From positions 682,001-746,000 of the forward strand of contig KE546981.1 of assembly GCA_000442125.1 (NCBI GenBank): a stretch of DNA of 64,000 nucleotides, in the 5' to 3' direction. A program made the translations under genes and the position numbers. Below the pieces are notes generated by a model that made no database searches, was not told the origin of the DNA, and saw only the letters and a list, made by a program, of their open reading frames with translations. Shown piece after piece: positions 26,701 to 40,779 of this stretch. The stretch is from Opeltia flavorubescens. Lineage: Eukaryota > Ascomycota > Lecanoromycetes > Teloschistales > Teloschistaceae. How positions within the stretch are numbered: the first letter of the stretch is position 1; every line of letters starts with the position of its first letter.

Positions 26701-29700
26701 AAATTATTATTAATTATATAAATCTTTATAATTTTTTTATAAAGAAGGAGTTTAGTTATAGAAACGTTAGATAATAAAAACAGCTAACTAGATTAGACCT
26801 AGACCTAAAATATAAACTAAATAAATTAAACTCTACTAATATAATATTATAAAAAAATAACTATAAAGTATTTAAAACCTATATTACTTTTAATATTTTA
26901 AATTAAAAATATATTTATTTAATTTTATATTCTAGAAAGTCTTAAAATAATTTTAAAAAAAATATAAAACTAATTATAAATTTTTTAAAGATTTAGTACT
27001 ATCTAGTTAAAATTTTTATAAAATAAAATAAAAATAAATTTAAAAGCCTATAAAAAACTTTAAATAATATTAGAAAATCGCTAAAAAATAATAAAAAAAG
27101 CTGTTTTAATAATAAAATATTGTTAATTAATTTTAAAAATATTTAAAAAAGCTTTTAAAAATTATTTAAAAATATTAAAACTATTATTAAAAACGTTTAA
27201 AAAGTAGTAGTAATATATTATATAATAAAAAAAATAAAAGCTAATATTCCTAATAAAAAAAGTAAACTTTTAAAGAATACTTTTAAATACGGATTTTTAA
27301 TAAAGGATTATATATTTAATACTTATATAAAAGCGTATAATAATATTATATTATTTATATCTTTTTATAATTAAAAAATACCCTTAATATTAATTAAAAA
27401 AAAAGATAAAAATACTTTAAAAAGCGATATAAAAGTATTAACTCCGTTTTTTATAATTAAAAAAAAATTTTTTAAAATAAAAAAAAGGTAGATATTAATA
27501 AAAACTTATAATTCTAGAGTATATAAAAAACTAAAAGTTTTTTATAAATTTAATACTATTATATATAATAACGTTTAGTTAATTCTTTTAAATAATTTTA
27601 ATAATTTTAAAAAATTATAATTAAAGCGATAAATTATTAAAAAAGTAGCTTTAAAAAATATATATAATATACCTCTACTATTCTTTTATTATATTATAGA
27701 AGGATTTTAAAAACTCAATAATATAGCTAGAAAATTAGTATTTCTAAAAAAAAAATTATTTAATAATTCGTTAAATATTTATATAATATTAAAATAATTT
27801 AATAAAAGCTATAAATAATATTAAAACTAAAAATTACTTTATTATAATAAAAAATAGTATTTATCCTTTAATATAATTAAATAAAAAGCCTTTAAATATA
27901 ATTATAATAATTTTATAATAAATTATTTTAATTATAAAAGAATATTAAAGCTTATTTATTAAAAATATTTTTAGCTAGATATAATAAAAAATATTAAATA
28001 TTATATATATACCTATAATATATATTACTAGGTAAAACCTATAAGATATAAATTATATAGCGAAATATAACCGTTAAAAAAACCTTTAAAACTATTTAAC
28101 GATTTAATTATAAATTTTATTACTAATTTATTCTTATATAAACGCTTCCGCGTTATATATAATTTAATTTTTATAATAATCGACTATTATATAAAGCTTA
28201 TTATATATATTTTATATTAAATAACTATAATTATAAAAAAACTAGCGGATACCTTTATTAATAAAGTATATAGCTATTATAATATATTTAAATCACTAGT
28301 TTTTAATTAAAAGACTTTTTTTATTTTATAATTTTAATTTATTTTTTATTATTATTTAAAGATTAAATATTATTTAAATATTATTTTCTATTTATAAACT
28401 AATAAATAAATTAAACAATAAAACTAAACTTTAAAATAATTTTTAAAAGACTTTATTAATTATAATTAAAATAATTAAAATAAATAATTATTTTTTATAA
28501 AATTTATATATAATAATAGTAAGTATATTTTTATTAATATAATATTATTTTTCGCTATTATTAATAAATATTTTAATTTAAAAAATAATATTTAAATTAA
28601 TAATATTAAAGATAATATATTAAAAGCGCGTTAATCTATTAAAAAATATATATATATATATATTTAGCTTAAAAATTAATAAAAATTAATAATAAAAAAA
28701 TAATTTAAATATTATAATTAAAAATATTTTATAAAATCTTTTATTATTAATAGTATAATATAATTAAATAAATATAATATTAAAATAAAAAGATTATTAA
28801 AAAAACTAAATTATAAATTCTATAGATTTTTTAAAATAATAAAACTAGTAAACTTATAATTATATCGTTTAAAACTTCTAATATTAATAAATTATATTTA
28901 TTTTATTTTTTATATTTCTCTTTTTAAACTATATATAATAGTAGAAAAAAAAATAAAAAAAATCTATTACTTCTACTTATTAATAATAAAAAATAATATA
29001 AAAGAAAAAAAAGATTTAATTTAAAATAGTATTATAGGAAATTATAATATTTAATAAAATAGTTTAATTATAACTTTAAAAATAATAACTAGCTTAATAT
29101 TAAAGAAATATTAAAAGCTAGTGAGTATATAAAGGATTTTGATTATATATATTCTAAAAAATTATTAAATAATAATAAAAAGGACTTTTTAAAAAAGAGA
29201 TAAAAAAAAAAAATAAATTATAATTAAACTATATATAAGCGTATAAATAAAGTAATAAGTAAAGTAATAAATAATACTAGAAATATAAAATAGTAATAAA
29301 AATAAAATTTTATATAATTATTAAAGTTTACTAGTAGAATATATATTAGAAGATATATATTCTAAAATATATTATTAAAAAAGGTTAAAATTAAAAAAAG
29401 GCTTTATTAAAATATAGACTTTAAAATTATAATTACTTAAAAATAATATAAATTTAAGAATAGAATATAGGAATAAATATATAAAAATAAATATTAAAAA
29501 TAGAGATAAAATATTAAACGAATATAAAATTATATAATAATACTATTTTTTTTTATCTCGTTTTTATTAATAAAAGAAAGATTATTTTTTTTAATTGAAT
29601 TTAATTATTTTTTTTTAATAATTAAAGGATTTAAGCGGTTCTAGTATAAAATTAGCGTTTAAAATCGTATAAAAGGGGTAAATATATAATAAAATATATT

Positions 29701-30882
29701 ATATTAATATTTATATTAATCGATTTTTTTAAAATATAAATAGCTTTAATAATATTAAAGATACTAATAATCTTTTTTCGCCGCGTTTTAGCTTTTTTTT
29801 AAGTTTTAATTTATTTACGGCTAGAAAGAATAATAGTACGCGAATAACATATAATATATCGCTTTTTATTATTATTAATAATATTAATAGTAATAATAGC
29901 GGAGATTATTTTATTAATAATCAAAATAAATTTCTAAAGGATCTATATAAATTAAAAAAGCTACCGCGATATATAGACTTAATATACTAGTTTATATTTT
30001 TTTTAAAGCTTAAAATAACGCGTATAATATTTAAAGCTAATACTAGGTTTTATATAATAAATAAAAGTATAGTAAATAATAAAATTATTTTTTATTTATT
30101 TTTTATTAAAAGTTATTAAATAGTAGTACTAAATAAGCGATATATACTATAATACTAGTTTTAATATACCGATAGTAGTAATCCTTTTATATAATTAGAG
30201 TATTTAGTAATATTAAAATATCGGGCGACTATATATTCTAGAGAGTTTTTTTAGTTATAAGAGTTTTAAAAGCTTTAGAACCTATAATAAAAAATATAAA
30301 AGTTAGAAAAGATTTATAAAAAAATAGAGCTAATAAATAAAGATAAAATATAATAAAAATAATAAAAACCTAAATTAAAAAATAGGTTTATATTAAAAAA
30401 GAAATATTTATTATATATTTATAAATAAAAAATAGAATTATACTATTTAATATAAGGTTTATAACGCTAATAATATAAATTAAATTATTTAAAGTTTAAT
30501 AGTTTTAATTATTTATAATTATTATAGTATAGTATAGCTATTAAATAGAGTTATTAAATAATATTAATTTTTATAAATATATTTTAGCGCGAATATTTAA
30601 TAAGTATTAAAGGATATTAATAATATATTATAGCGCGACGGTTGATATTAATATTAATACTAAATAATCTTTAATATATAAAATAAAGCTATTTATATAT
30701 TTTATATATAATAATAGAACGCCTAGTATATAAATATATATTAGCGTTATATACCTTCGAGTTATTAATTTAACTAATACGCGTTTAAATACGCGCGCTT
30801 TATATAAANNGCTTAGCTATCTATTATATATATATCGCCTAATTATAGAATAGTAAGGATACTAGTATAAAAAAAGGAATAT

Positions 30883-31139
30883 TATTATAGTTAATAATAG
30901 TCTCGCTTATTATAATATTATAGAGCCGTTGTATAACTTTAATTAGAATATTATATCGCTATATTATACTAGTAAAAAAGGGGGCCTATATAATTAAAGG
31001 AACTTCTTTTAATATTTATAGCTCTTTAAATATTAATATATATATATTCTCTATATATAGCTCCGTATATACGATAGTAGAACGCTAGACCATTACCTAT
31101 ACTTCTATATAGTTTCCCTGCTATTATATCCTTTTTACA
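30883..31139 (+). repeat. 3' LTR of G1
   Basis: 257 bp ending CTTTTTACA, followed by attcg. The pair differs mostly by C-to-T and G-to-A type changes. Confidence 0.85.
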
Positions 31140-31357
31140 ATTCGTTTTATATTATATTATATTATATTATATTTTATAATATATAATATTTTTATTAAAT
31201 ATTATATTATAATATATAGCTATAATATTATATCGTTTATAATAAATCTATATATATTATAATTTATCCTATTATATAATTGTATTACTATTATACTAAT
31301 AATATATATATAGCTTATTAAATATACGGTAAAAGCCTCTAAAGTATATATAAAGTT
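31140..31357. repeat. Family X repeat, second copy, right part
   Basis: Matches 860-1090: the ATATT tandem run, then the block containing CTAATAATATATATA and the final TTAAATATACGGTAAAAGCC. Similarity to the first copy stops at about 31357 / 1090, giving the right limit of family X. Confidence 0.75.
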
Positions 31358-32190
31358 AAAAAATAGTTTAAAAATATTATAAAAATATTAAAGTTTTTAG
31401 ATTATAAATATTTCTACTCTATAAAAATAATCTAATATAATATTTATATCGTTAATACCGGTTTTTTAATTAATAAAAAAAATAATAAAAAAAGCTTTTT
31501 ATATTTAAATAATATATATAACTTTTAATTTTATAATTAGTTATATTATCTAGATTTTCTAAATAAATAGAATTATATAACGGATTTCTATATAAGGACG
31601 GCGTTAAAAAATTAAATCTATAAGGAAAGATATTTCTAGCTCCTTAAATAATTCCGTGTATTTAGCGAAAAATAATTATATAGGTTTAAAAGTAGTAATA
31701 ATTCATTATAATTTATAATTTAATAAACTATTATTTATATACTTTCTATTTAATAAACCGTTTATTATAATAAAAGTTTAATAAAATAACGCTATTTAAG
31801 TAAGATTTAAATAATATACTACTACTATTTTAAATATTTAATAAACTATCGCTATTATTATATAATTTTATAATATCTATCTATAAGTTCCTCAGCTATA
31901 TCTAATCTATATTATATTTATTAAATATATAAGCGAGGTTTAAATAATAGTACTCTAAATAATAAATAATAAATTTTAATTATTTTATTTTTCGAGCGTA
32001 TTTAAAATGAAAACGAGCTATTTATATTATATATTCTATATTAAGTATTATACTAGATAAGTACCGAGCGATTTAAAAAAAAATAAAATAGTTCTATAGA
32101 CTCTAAAATATAATATACTCCTAGAGCTGTTTAAGCTATTTAAGCCAAATTTTAATTCTAGGGTTTGTTTTATAAATTTAGAATATAATA
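31358..32190. repeat. AT-rich relic between family X and the reversed gypsy copy
   Basis: About 830 bp without open frames. It occupies the place where the reversed copy should have its 3' quarter and 3' LTR, but it does not resemble the equivalent part of G1 (29770-31139). Origin not recognised. Confidence 0.3.
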
Positions 32191-34388
32191 CCCTCGATAT
32201 TATTAAAACTATTTATATTCTAAAAAAATCGATTAATATAGATATTAATATAATATATTTTATTATATATTTACTTTTTTTACGCGATTTCACGCGTTAA
32301 TTTTATATTAAAACCGCTTAAATTCTTTAATTATTAAAAAAAAATAGTTAAATTCGGTTAAAAAAAATAATCTTTCCTTTATTAATAAAAATAAAATAAA
32401 AAAGGATAGTATTATTATATAATTTTATATTCGTTTAATATTTTATATTTATTTTCGGTATTTATTTTTATAAATTTATTCCTATATTTTATTTTCGAGT
32501 TTATATTATTTTTAAATAGTTATAATTTTAAAATCTATATTTTAATAAAGCTTTTTTTTAATTTTAACCTTTTTTAATAATATATCTTATAATATATATT
32601 TTTTAATATATATTCTATTAATAAATTTCCGTATTTATATAAATTTTTATTTCTATTATTATTTTATATTTCTAATATTATTTATTATTTTATTTACTAC
32701 TTTATTTATACGTTTATATATAGTTTAATTATAATTTTTTTTTTTTTTTTAGAAAAGCCCTTTTTATTACTATTTAATAGTTTTTTAGAATATATATAAT
32801 AAAAGTCCTTTATATATTCGCTAGCTCCCGACGTTTTTTTAATATTAAGCTAATTATTGTTTTTAAAGCTATAACTAAACTATTTTATTAGATATTATAA
32901 TTTTTTATAGTATTATTTTAAATTAAGTACTTTTTCTATTTTATATTACTCTTTACTATTAATAAATAAAAATAATAAATTTTTTTTATCTTTTTTTTCT
33001 ACTATTATATATAGTTTAAAAAGAAAAATATAAAAAATAAAATAAATATAATCTATTAATATTAAAAATTTTAAATAATATAATTATAAGCTTATTAGTT
33101 CTATTATTTTAAAAAATTTATAAAATTTATAATCTAGTTTTTTAATAGTCTTTTTATTTTAATATTATATTTATTTAATTATATTATATTATTAATAATA
33201 AAAGATTTTATAGAATATTTTTAATTATAATATTTAGATTATTTTTTTATTATTACTTTTTATTAGCTTTTAAGCTAAATATATATATATATATATTTTT
33301 TAATATATTAATATATTTTAAATATATTATTTTTAATATTATTAATTTAAATATTACTTTTTAGATTAAAATATTTACTAATAGTAGTAAAAAACGGTAT
33401 TATACTAGTAAAAGTATATTTATTATTATTATATATAAATTCTATAAAAAATAATTATTTATTTTAATTATTTTAATTATAATTAATAAAATCTTTTAAA
33501 AATTATTTTAAAATTTAATTTTATTATTTAATTTATTTATCGATTTATAAATAGAAAGCGGTATTTAAATAATATTTAATTTTTCAATAATAGTAAAAAG
33601 TAAATTAAAACTATAAAATAAAAAAAGTTTTTTAATTAAAAACTAACGATTTAAATATATAATAATAACTATATACTTTATTAATAAAAATATCCGCTAG
33701 TTTTATTATAGTTATAGTTATTTAATATAAAATATATATAGCGAGTTTTATATAGTAGTCGATTATTATAAAAATTAAATTATATATAATACGGAAGGGT
33801 TTATATAAAAATAGATTAATAATAAAATTTATAATTAAATCGCTAAATAATTTTAAAGATTTTTTTAGCGGTTATATTTTATTATATAATTTATACCTTA
33901 TAGGTTTTATCTAGTAGTATATATTATAAATATATATATAGTATTTAATATTCTTTATTATATTTAACTAAAAGTATTTTTAATAAATAAACTCTAATAT
34001 TTTTTTATTATTAAAATAACCAGCTAAAAAATTATTATAATTATATTTAAAGGCTTTTTACTTAATTATATTAAAGGATAAATATTATTTTTTATTATAA
34101 TAGAGTAATTTTTAATTTTAGTACTATTTATAACCTTTATTAAACTATTTTAACGTTATATAAATATTTAATACATTATTAGGTAATTTTTTTTTTAAAA
34201 ATACTAATTTTTTAATTATATTATTAAACTTTGAAAACCCTTTTATAATATAGTAGAAGGATAATAAAAATATATTATATATATTTTCTAAAGTTGTTTT
34301 TTTAATAATTTATTATTTTAATTATAAATCTTTAAAATTATTAAAATTATTTAAAAAAATTAATTAAATATCGCTATATTATATATAT

Positions 34389-34763
34389 ATTGGAAAACGT
34401 CCCTTATCAGCTTCCCGACCCGAAATAAATATAAATCTTATCGGTTAGTATTGAATAACTATAGTTATAAATCCGGTTAGTACCTTTAACTACTAAAACA
34501 GCTGGTTTTTTTATAATTAAATAACTTCGTTAGTTTCGTGTATAGTAGTATATATAATAGCTAAATTAAAACCGCTAAATAAGCGTATTCTAATAATATA
34601 TTTTTTTTAAAAATCGGACTAAAATTAGTGGCGTTATAGCGCGTAGAAGTTCTAGCTATACTACGCTAACTGGCAGCCCTACCAGTTGCCAGCCCTACTA
34701 TTTGCCAGCTTTACCAGCTGCCAGCTACCAGCAGTAAAATTCCATTGGAACGGTGGCTCAATA
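34389..34763 (+). repeat. ~370-bp repeat family, copy B (nested in the gypsy fossil)
   Basis: In family orientation on the plus strand it runs from ATTGGAAAACGTCCC to GGTGGCTCAATA. The matching stretch of G1 near 27560 lacks it, which proves insertion. It is visibly less RIP-damaged than its host, especially in the GC-rich CAGCCC/CCAGC tract at 34664-34735. Confidence 0.7.
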
Positions 34764-37700
34764 CTAGTAGAATAGTATTAAATTTATAAAAAGCCTTTTA
34801 TTTTTTATATACTCTAGAACTATAAATTTTTACTAATATCTATTTTTTTTTTATTTTAAACGACTTTTTTTTAATTATAAAAAATAAAATTAATATTTTT
34901 ATATTACTTTTTAAAATACTTTTATCTTTTTTTTTTATTAATATTAAAAGTATTTTTTAATTATAAAAAAGTATAAATAATATAATATTATTATATTTCT
35001 TTATATAAATATTAAATACGCGACCCTTTATTAAGAATTTATACTTAAAGGTATTTTTTAAAAACTCGCTTTTTTAATTAAAAATATTAGCTTTTATTTT
35101 TTTTACTATATAATATATTATTACCGCTTTTTAAATATTTTTAATAGCGATTTTAATATTTTTAAATAATTTTTAAAAGCTTTTTTAAATATTTTTAGTT
35201 TTTAATTTATAATATTTTATTATTAAAATAGCTTTTTTTATTATTTTTTAGCGATTTTTTAATATTATTTAAAGTCTTCTATAAACTTTTAAATTTATTT
35301 TTATTTTATTTTATAAAAGTTTTAAATAGGTAATATTAAATTTTTAAAAAATCTATAATCGATTTTATATTTTTTTTAAAATTTTTTTAAAATTTTTTAA
35401 AGTATAGAATTAAATAAATATATTTCTAATTTAAAATATTAAAAACGATATAGACTTTAAATATTTTATAGTCGTTTTTTTATAATATTATATTAATAGG
35501 GTTTAATTTACCCGGTTTATACTTTAAATCTAAGTTTAATCTAATTAACTATTTTTATTATCTAATATTTCTATAACTAAACTCTTTTTTTATAAAAAAG
35601 TTATAAAATTTCGTATAATTAATAATAACTTTTATTTTATAGAGGATTCCTTTAATATAATATCGCTACTATTTATAGGTATAAATAATAGCTAGTATTT
35701 CTAAAATTCCGATATTATAGTTATACTTAATTATCGTTTTTTTTTTAAACTAGTAAACGATAAAATACTAACGGATTTATATACTAATATTAAAAGGCTA
35801 TAAAATAATTACTAAAATAGTATATTTTAAAGCGTCTATTTTAATAGAAATTTAGAATATATAATTAAATTATTATAAAATAAGCGCTATTATAAAATAT
35901 TTTTTTAATATTTTAAACGCGTTAACTATTTTTTTAATTATAATAAATTGAATATTAAATTTCCTTTTATTACCGCCCTTTAATAATAATATTAATAATA
36001 GTATTATTTATATAATTATCTTAATAAAGCGTTAATAAAAGTTTATAAATTTAAAAAATATTATATATTATAGTATAACTTTAGGAAAAGCTAATTTTTA
36101 ATATATATTTTATATAGGATTTTTCTATTATAATACTATTAGAATAAATAATAAATTTTATAAATCTAACTTTATATATATTAAATAAATACTTTTTTAA
36201 TTTAATATATAACCTATATTATAATAGTTTTATAAGAATCTTTTATATATATATTAAATACTCGACTTTATTTTTAAAATAAATTAGTAAATTATTTATA
36301 TATATTATAATAAAAAAGTTTAAAAAATCTTTAAAAACGCTATTAATATATATTTAAAAAATAACCGGGGTATTTATTAAATTAAATAATATAATATAAT
36401 ATTTAAAATAGTTATAATAAATATAAAATACTATTTTTTATTTATTACTCTTTTAGATTTTAATATAATAGTAGATATTTTAGATATTTAAATAGGTAAA
36501 GATTATTATTTTATATAGCTTATTTAAAGCTTTTAATAATAAGAGTAAAAAATATTAATTCTTAATAATAACCCGGTTTAGCTTTTAGTAGTCGATATAA
36601 AAGTAAAAATTATTATTTTTTTTTTTTATAAATATAATCGGAACGCTAGTTTATAATATTAAATAATAGATAAATCTTTTTATTAAATTTTTAATTTAAT
36701 AATTAAAAGATTATATAAAAATTTAAATAATAAATTACTTATTATTTTAAAAATATAATTATTTATAAAATATTTAAAAAGTTTATTAACTTTTTAAAAA
36801 TTATAAACCCTTTTTAAATCGGTGTATTTTTTAGATAAAATTACTTTTTTAGCGTTATATAGAGCGATTACGTCGTTTTTATTATATATTTTTATATTTA
36901 AAAGGTATAATTATTTAAATTTTTCTACTTTTAATAGATATTTTAATTTTTTAGCTAGGATTAATTTAATATTTATTTCTATTAGAATAATACTAGAATC
37001 GCGCTATATTTATTAAATATATACCTAGTTAATATTTAGATTATATCGATATAATTAAAAAAAGTTAAATATAATATTAAAAAACTTAATATTCGCTTTA
37101 ATATATTTATTTATTATTATTTTAAATTTTTTTTTTAAATTAATAAAGTTAACCGGAAGTTTATATTTTTAAAAATAAATTAAATTTATATTATTTAATA
37201 TTTTAACCGGCGCTTTAATATCGCGGTTATTATATAATTTTAGTTCTATTATATAATATTATAATATAAAATTTAGACTTATATTATAATTAATAAATAT
37301 AATTTATATAATTTTTTATTTTTTTTTTTTAATAATTATATTTATAATTAAATAAAATATTTATAATTTTACTTATTAGCGATTTAATAATATAGAAGTA
37401 ATATTTATTAAAGAAAATTTATTTCCTTTTTATTTTTATAAAAATAATCGAGTTTTTTATAATTTTCTTTATTATACTTCTAATAAGTAATTATTATTAA
37501 TACGTCGCTATTTTTATAAAATCTATAGCTATTATTTAAGCTATATTTTCGAGGATTATACTAGCTTTTATAATTTTTATAACTAATCGTTATTATATTC
37601 GTATTTATCGCCGGTATAGTAATATTAAATAAATTTTATTTTTTTTAACTATTTTTATAGCTTTTAAAATTTAATATTTTAGTATTTATATTATTATAAC

Positions 37701-38585
37701 TAATACGCGCTTAATATTATAATTAAACCGATTTAATTTTAATTATTTAATTAATAATCCTTTAATATATTTTTAAAAGGTTAAATATTTTAAATATTTT
37801 ATTAATTATACTATTCCGAAGGGTATTTTTTAAGATATTTACTTAAATATAATTCGATAAAATTTTTTTTATATAATTTTTAAGGATTTTTAAATATTTA
37901 ATAAATAAAAAAATATTTTATTTATTATAATATTTTATATTAAAGTATTATAATATTATTTTAATACCGCGGATAATTTAAAGGTCGAGCTAGTCTAATA
38001 AAAATTTTAGTTATTTTCTCTAGATTATTTTAAATCTAGTATTTAGGTTCGTTTTTTTAATTCAGTTCTATATATTTGCTAAATAGCGATTAAGATATTC
38101 TATATTAAATAAAATTTTTAAAGCTTTTATCTTATATATAATTAAACGAGTTTTAAAAATATATTTATATTCGCGCTTAAATATTCCGTATAGTTTTTAC
38201 CTTTATATTAAATAGAATTAAAAACCTTTAATTTTAATTTTTTACTTATCTTCTACCTTTTAATATATTTAAAATTATTAATTAAAATTTCGGAGGTTTA
38301 TTATTAATATATAGTCGTAGATAGTTTCGGAAATTCTAATTTTTTTTTAGCTTTTAATATTTCTAATCTTTTTTATTAATAGACTAGAGCTTATTTTACT
38401 TTAAAAATTTAAATCTCTATATTTAAAATGCTATTAATAAATTTATTTATATTATTATTTTATAATATAATTATATTTATTAGCGGTTATAATCTGGTTA
38501 TAAGCGTAATATTACTATTATTATTTTATATTATAGCTTTATAATATAGTCGAACTATTTTTTAAAAAAAATAGAAATATTAAAA

Positions 38586-38842
38586 TATAAAAAGAATATA
38601 ATAGTAGAAAAATTATATAAAAGTATAAATAATAGTTTAACGTTTTGTTATCGCTTATATAAAGCTATATATAGAAAATATATATATATTAATATCTAGA
38701 CAGCTATAAATATTAGAGGGAATTTTTTTAACTATATAGACTCCTTTTTGTACTAGTATAATATAGCGATATAATATTTTAGCCGAAGTTATACGATAAT
38801 TCTATAATATTATAATAAATTAAACTATTACTAATTATAATA
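38586..38842 (-). repeat. 5' LTR of the reversed G1-family fossil
   Basis: 257 bp, reverse-complementary to 23462-23718 over its whole length and more degraded than the G1 LTRs. Confidence 0.75.
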
Positions 38843-40413
38843 ATTATAAAGAGAATTTAAAGAATTAAATTTAATTAAAAAAAAATAATTATAAAACCGG
38901 AGGTTTAGCGGGTATAAAATTTATAAAAAATAGAATTATATTTAATATAAATAGCGTTTATATTTAATAAAAATCTTATAAATTTTAAACTACTAATTTT
39001 TTAATAATTTATTCTATTATTATCTAGATAAACGTCTTTTATATTCTACTATATAATTTTATTAACTCGAGGTTCGCAAGCTATTTATCTAGCGATTTTA
39101 TAATTTAAATTTATTATAATTTAAATATAATTATTTAAGATATAAATAAAAAACTCAAATAAAAATTTATATAATCGATATTATTTTTTAATTATTTATT
39201 ATTTTATTTTAAAATATATTAATAAATAATAAAATTAAAAATTATAAATATTATTTAAATAATTAAAAAAATCTGTTATATAATAAAAATATTTAAATAT
39301 TTTATTATTATTTTAATAAAAAATTTTATTTTAGTTAATATTTTATACTAGATTGGCCAAAATATATTTATAAAAATTTTTTATTTTTTTTTTATATAAA
39401 TTTTTAAATATTTTTTAGAATTTAAATTTAATATTTATTATAAATTTTTAATTATAAATATTATTTTATTAATATTATAAAAATTTATTAAGTATAAATA
39501 TAAATTGAAATTCAATAAATTATTTAATATAAATATCTTTTAATAAAAAAGCCCGAAATTTTTTGAAAAAAATTATAAAAAAATTTATATTTATAATAAT
39601 TATATTTAATCTTTTATAGCTAAAAAATTAAAAATTTAAAAAAAATAATTTTTATTTTTTACAGCTCTATTAGGCTTTTTAGCCCTTTATAAATTTTTCA
39701 GTTTTATTAAATTTTTTAGCTCTTTTAGCTTATTCAGCGAGCGTATAATAAAAATCGCCAGCGCAAATCTTTTATAGCTAGTAGCACTACTAATTTTTAT
39801 CTAAATTTTAAAACTTTTAAACTATTAAAATATATTTATTAAATATTCTAAACTAAATTATTTTGTATATTATTATATAAAAAATAAAAGGAGTTATACT
39901 AATTATAAAATCTAATTGGATTTTAATATTTCTCGTTTATTAAACGCAGCTTATTGCTAATAAATAAACGGGTAGAAAATAATTTTCAATATATACTGGA
40001 CTCTTTTTTTATTGATTTTTTTATAAAAAAAATATATAAATTTATTAATAATATTAATTAAATTTTATTAATAATTAATTAATAAATATATTAAAAAAAC
40101 TTTTTAAATTAAAATCAAAAAATCCGTTAAAATTAATATAAAAATAGATAATAATATAAATAAACTATTATATTATATTATTAACGTTTTATTTTATTTT
40201 TATAATATTAAATAAAATTTTTATTTAATAATATCTATAAATATAAAAAAAAAATATTCTAGTTAATATAATATAAGATAAACTATTTCGATTATATATA
40301 TATACGTTTAATTAAAAGCTTTTATATATTTAATATATTATTAATATTATTTAAATTTATTCTCTATTATTTATAATATTAAATTTAATTTATATTTTTT
40401 TTATTATATATAT
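38843..40413. repeat. AT-rich relic with a distant member of the ~370-bp family
   Basis: Mostly featureless AT sequence. Between about 39650 and 40000 the order of blocks (GCTAGTAGCACTACTAATTT, then TTAAACTATTAAAATA, then CTAAACTAAATTATTT) parallels copy A of the ~370-bp family in reverse orientation. This suggests an old or sister-family member. No other feature seen. Confidence 0.35.
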
Positions 40414-40779
40414 ATTGGAAAACGTTTTTTATCGGCTTTTCGACCCGAAATAAATATAAATTTTATCGGTTAGTATTAAATAAAAGCAGATATATTTTAG
40501 GTTTAGCGCCTTTAATTACTAGAATAACTATTTTTCTATAAATAAATAATTTAACCAGTTTCGTATATAGTAAATTATAAAATAGTTTAATTTAAAATAT
40601 TTAACGAGTATATTCTAATAGTATAAAAATTATTAAAATCGGACTAAAATTAAAGGCGTTATAACGCGTAGAAATTTTAGTTATATTATACTAGCTAGTA
40701 GCTCTACTAATTACCAGTTCTACTACCTGCTAGCTGCTAGCAGCCAGCAGCAAAATCCTATTAGGATAATAGCCCGGTA
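40414..40779 (+). repeat. ~370-bp repeat family, copy C
   Basis: Starts ATTGGAAAACG and ends near GCCCGGTAC. Flanking TTATTATATATAT repeats on both sides resemble a target duplication of about 13 bp. It is more degraded than copies A and B but collinear with them. Confidence 0.65.

Larger units (their letters stand above)
23462..31139 (+). mobile_element. Ty3/Gypsy-like LTR retroelement fossil (element G1)
   Basis: A 7,678-bp element with two 257-bp LTRs (23462-23718 and 30883-31139), TG at the left end and CA at the right. Target duplications attcg lie at 23457-23461 and 31140-31144. An A/G-rich tract just before 30883 fits a polypurine tract. A degraded reverse-transcriptase catalytic block is recognisable on the plus strand near 26025-26065. 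Every frame is interrupted many times, so it is a dead fossil. The empty site survives at 860-864. A related copy lies reversed at about 32190-38842. Confidence 0.88.
32191..38842 (-). mobile_element. Reversed Ty3/Gypsy-like fossil, G1 family, 3'-incomplete
   Basis: The reverse complement of much of G1. The 257-bp LTR at 38586-38842 matches the G1 LTRs end to end, and a degraded RT block lies near 36285-36325. Alignment to G1 can be followed to about 32190, opposite G1 position about 29770. No second LTR is visible, so the element is 3'-truncated or recombined. A ~370-bp repeat (34389-34763) is inserted in it. It is heavily broken throughout. Confidence 0.75.

Noticed and set aside
36822-37016. 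64-codon plus-strand open frame inside the AT isochore
   Set aside because: Composition is almost pure A/T-coded residues (I, F, Y, L, N, R) with no family resemblance, and it lies antisense within the reversed gypsy fossil; chance frame.
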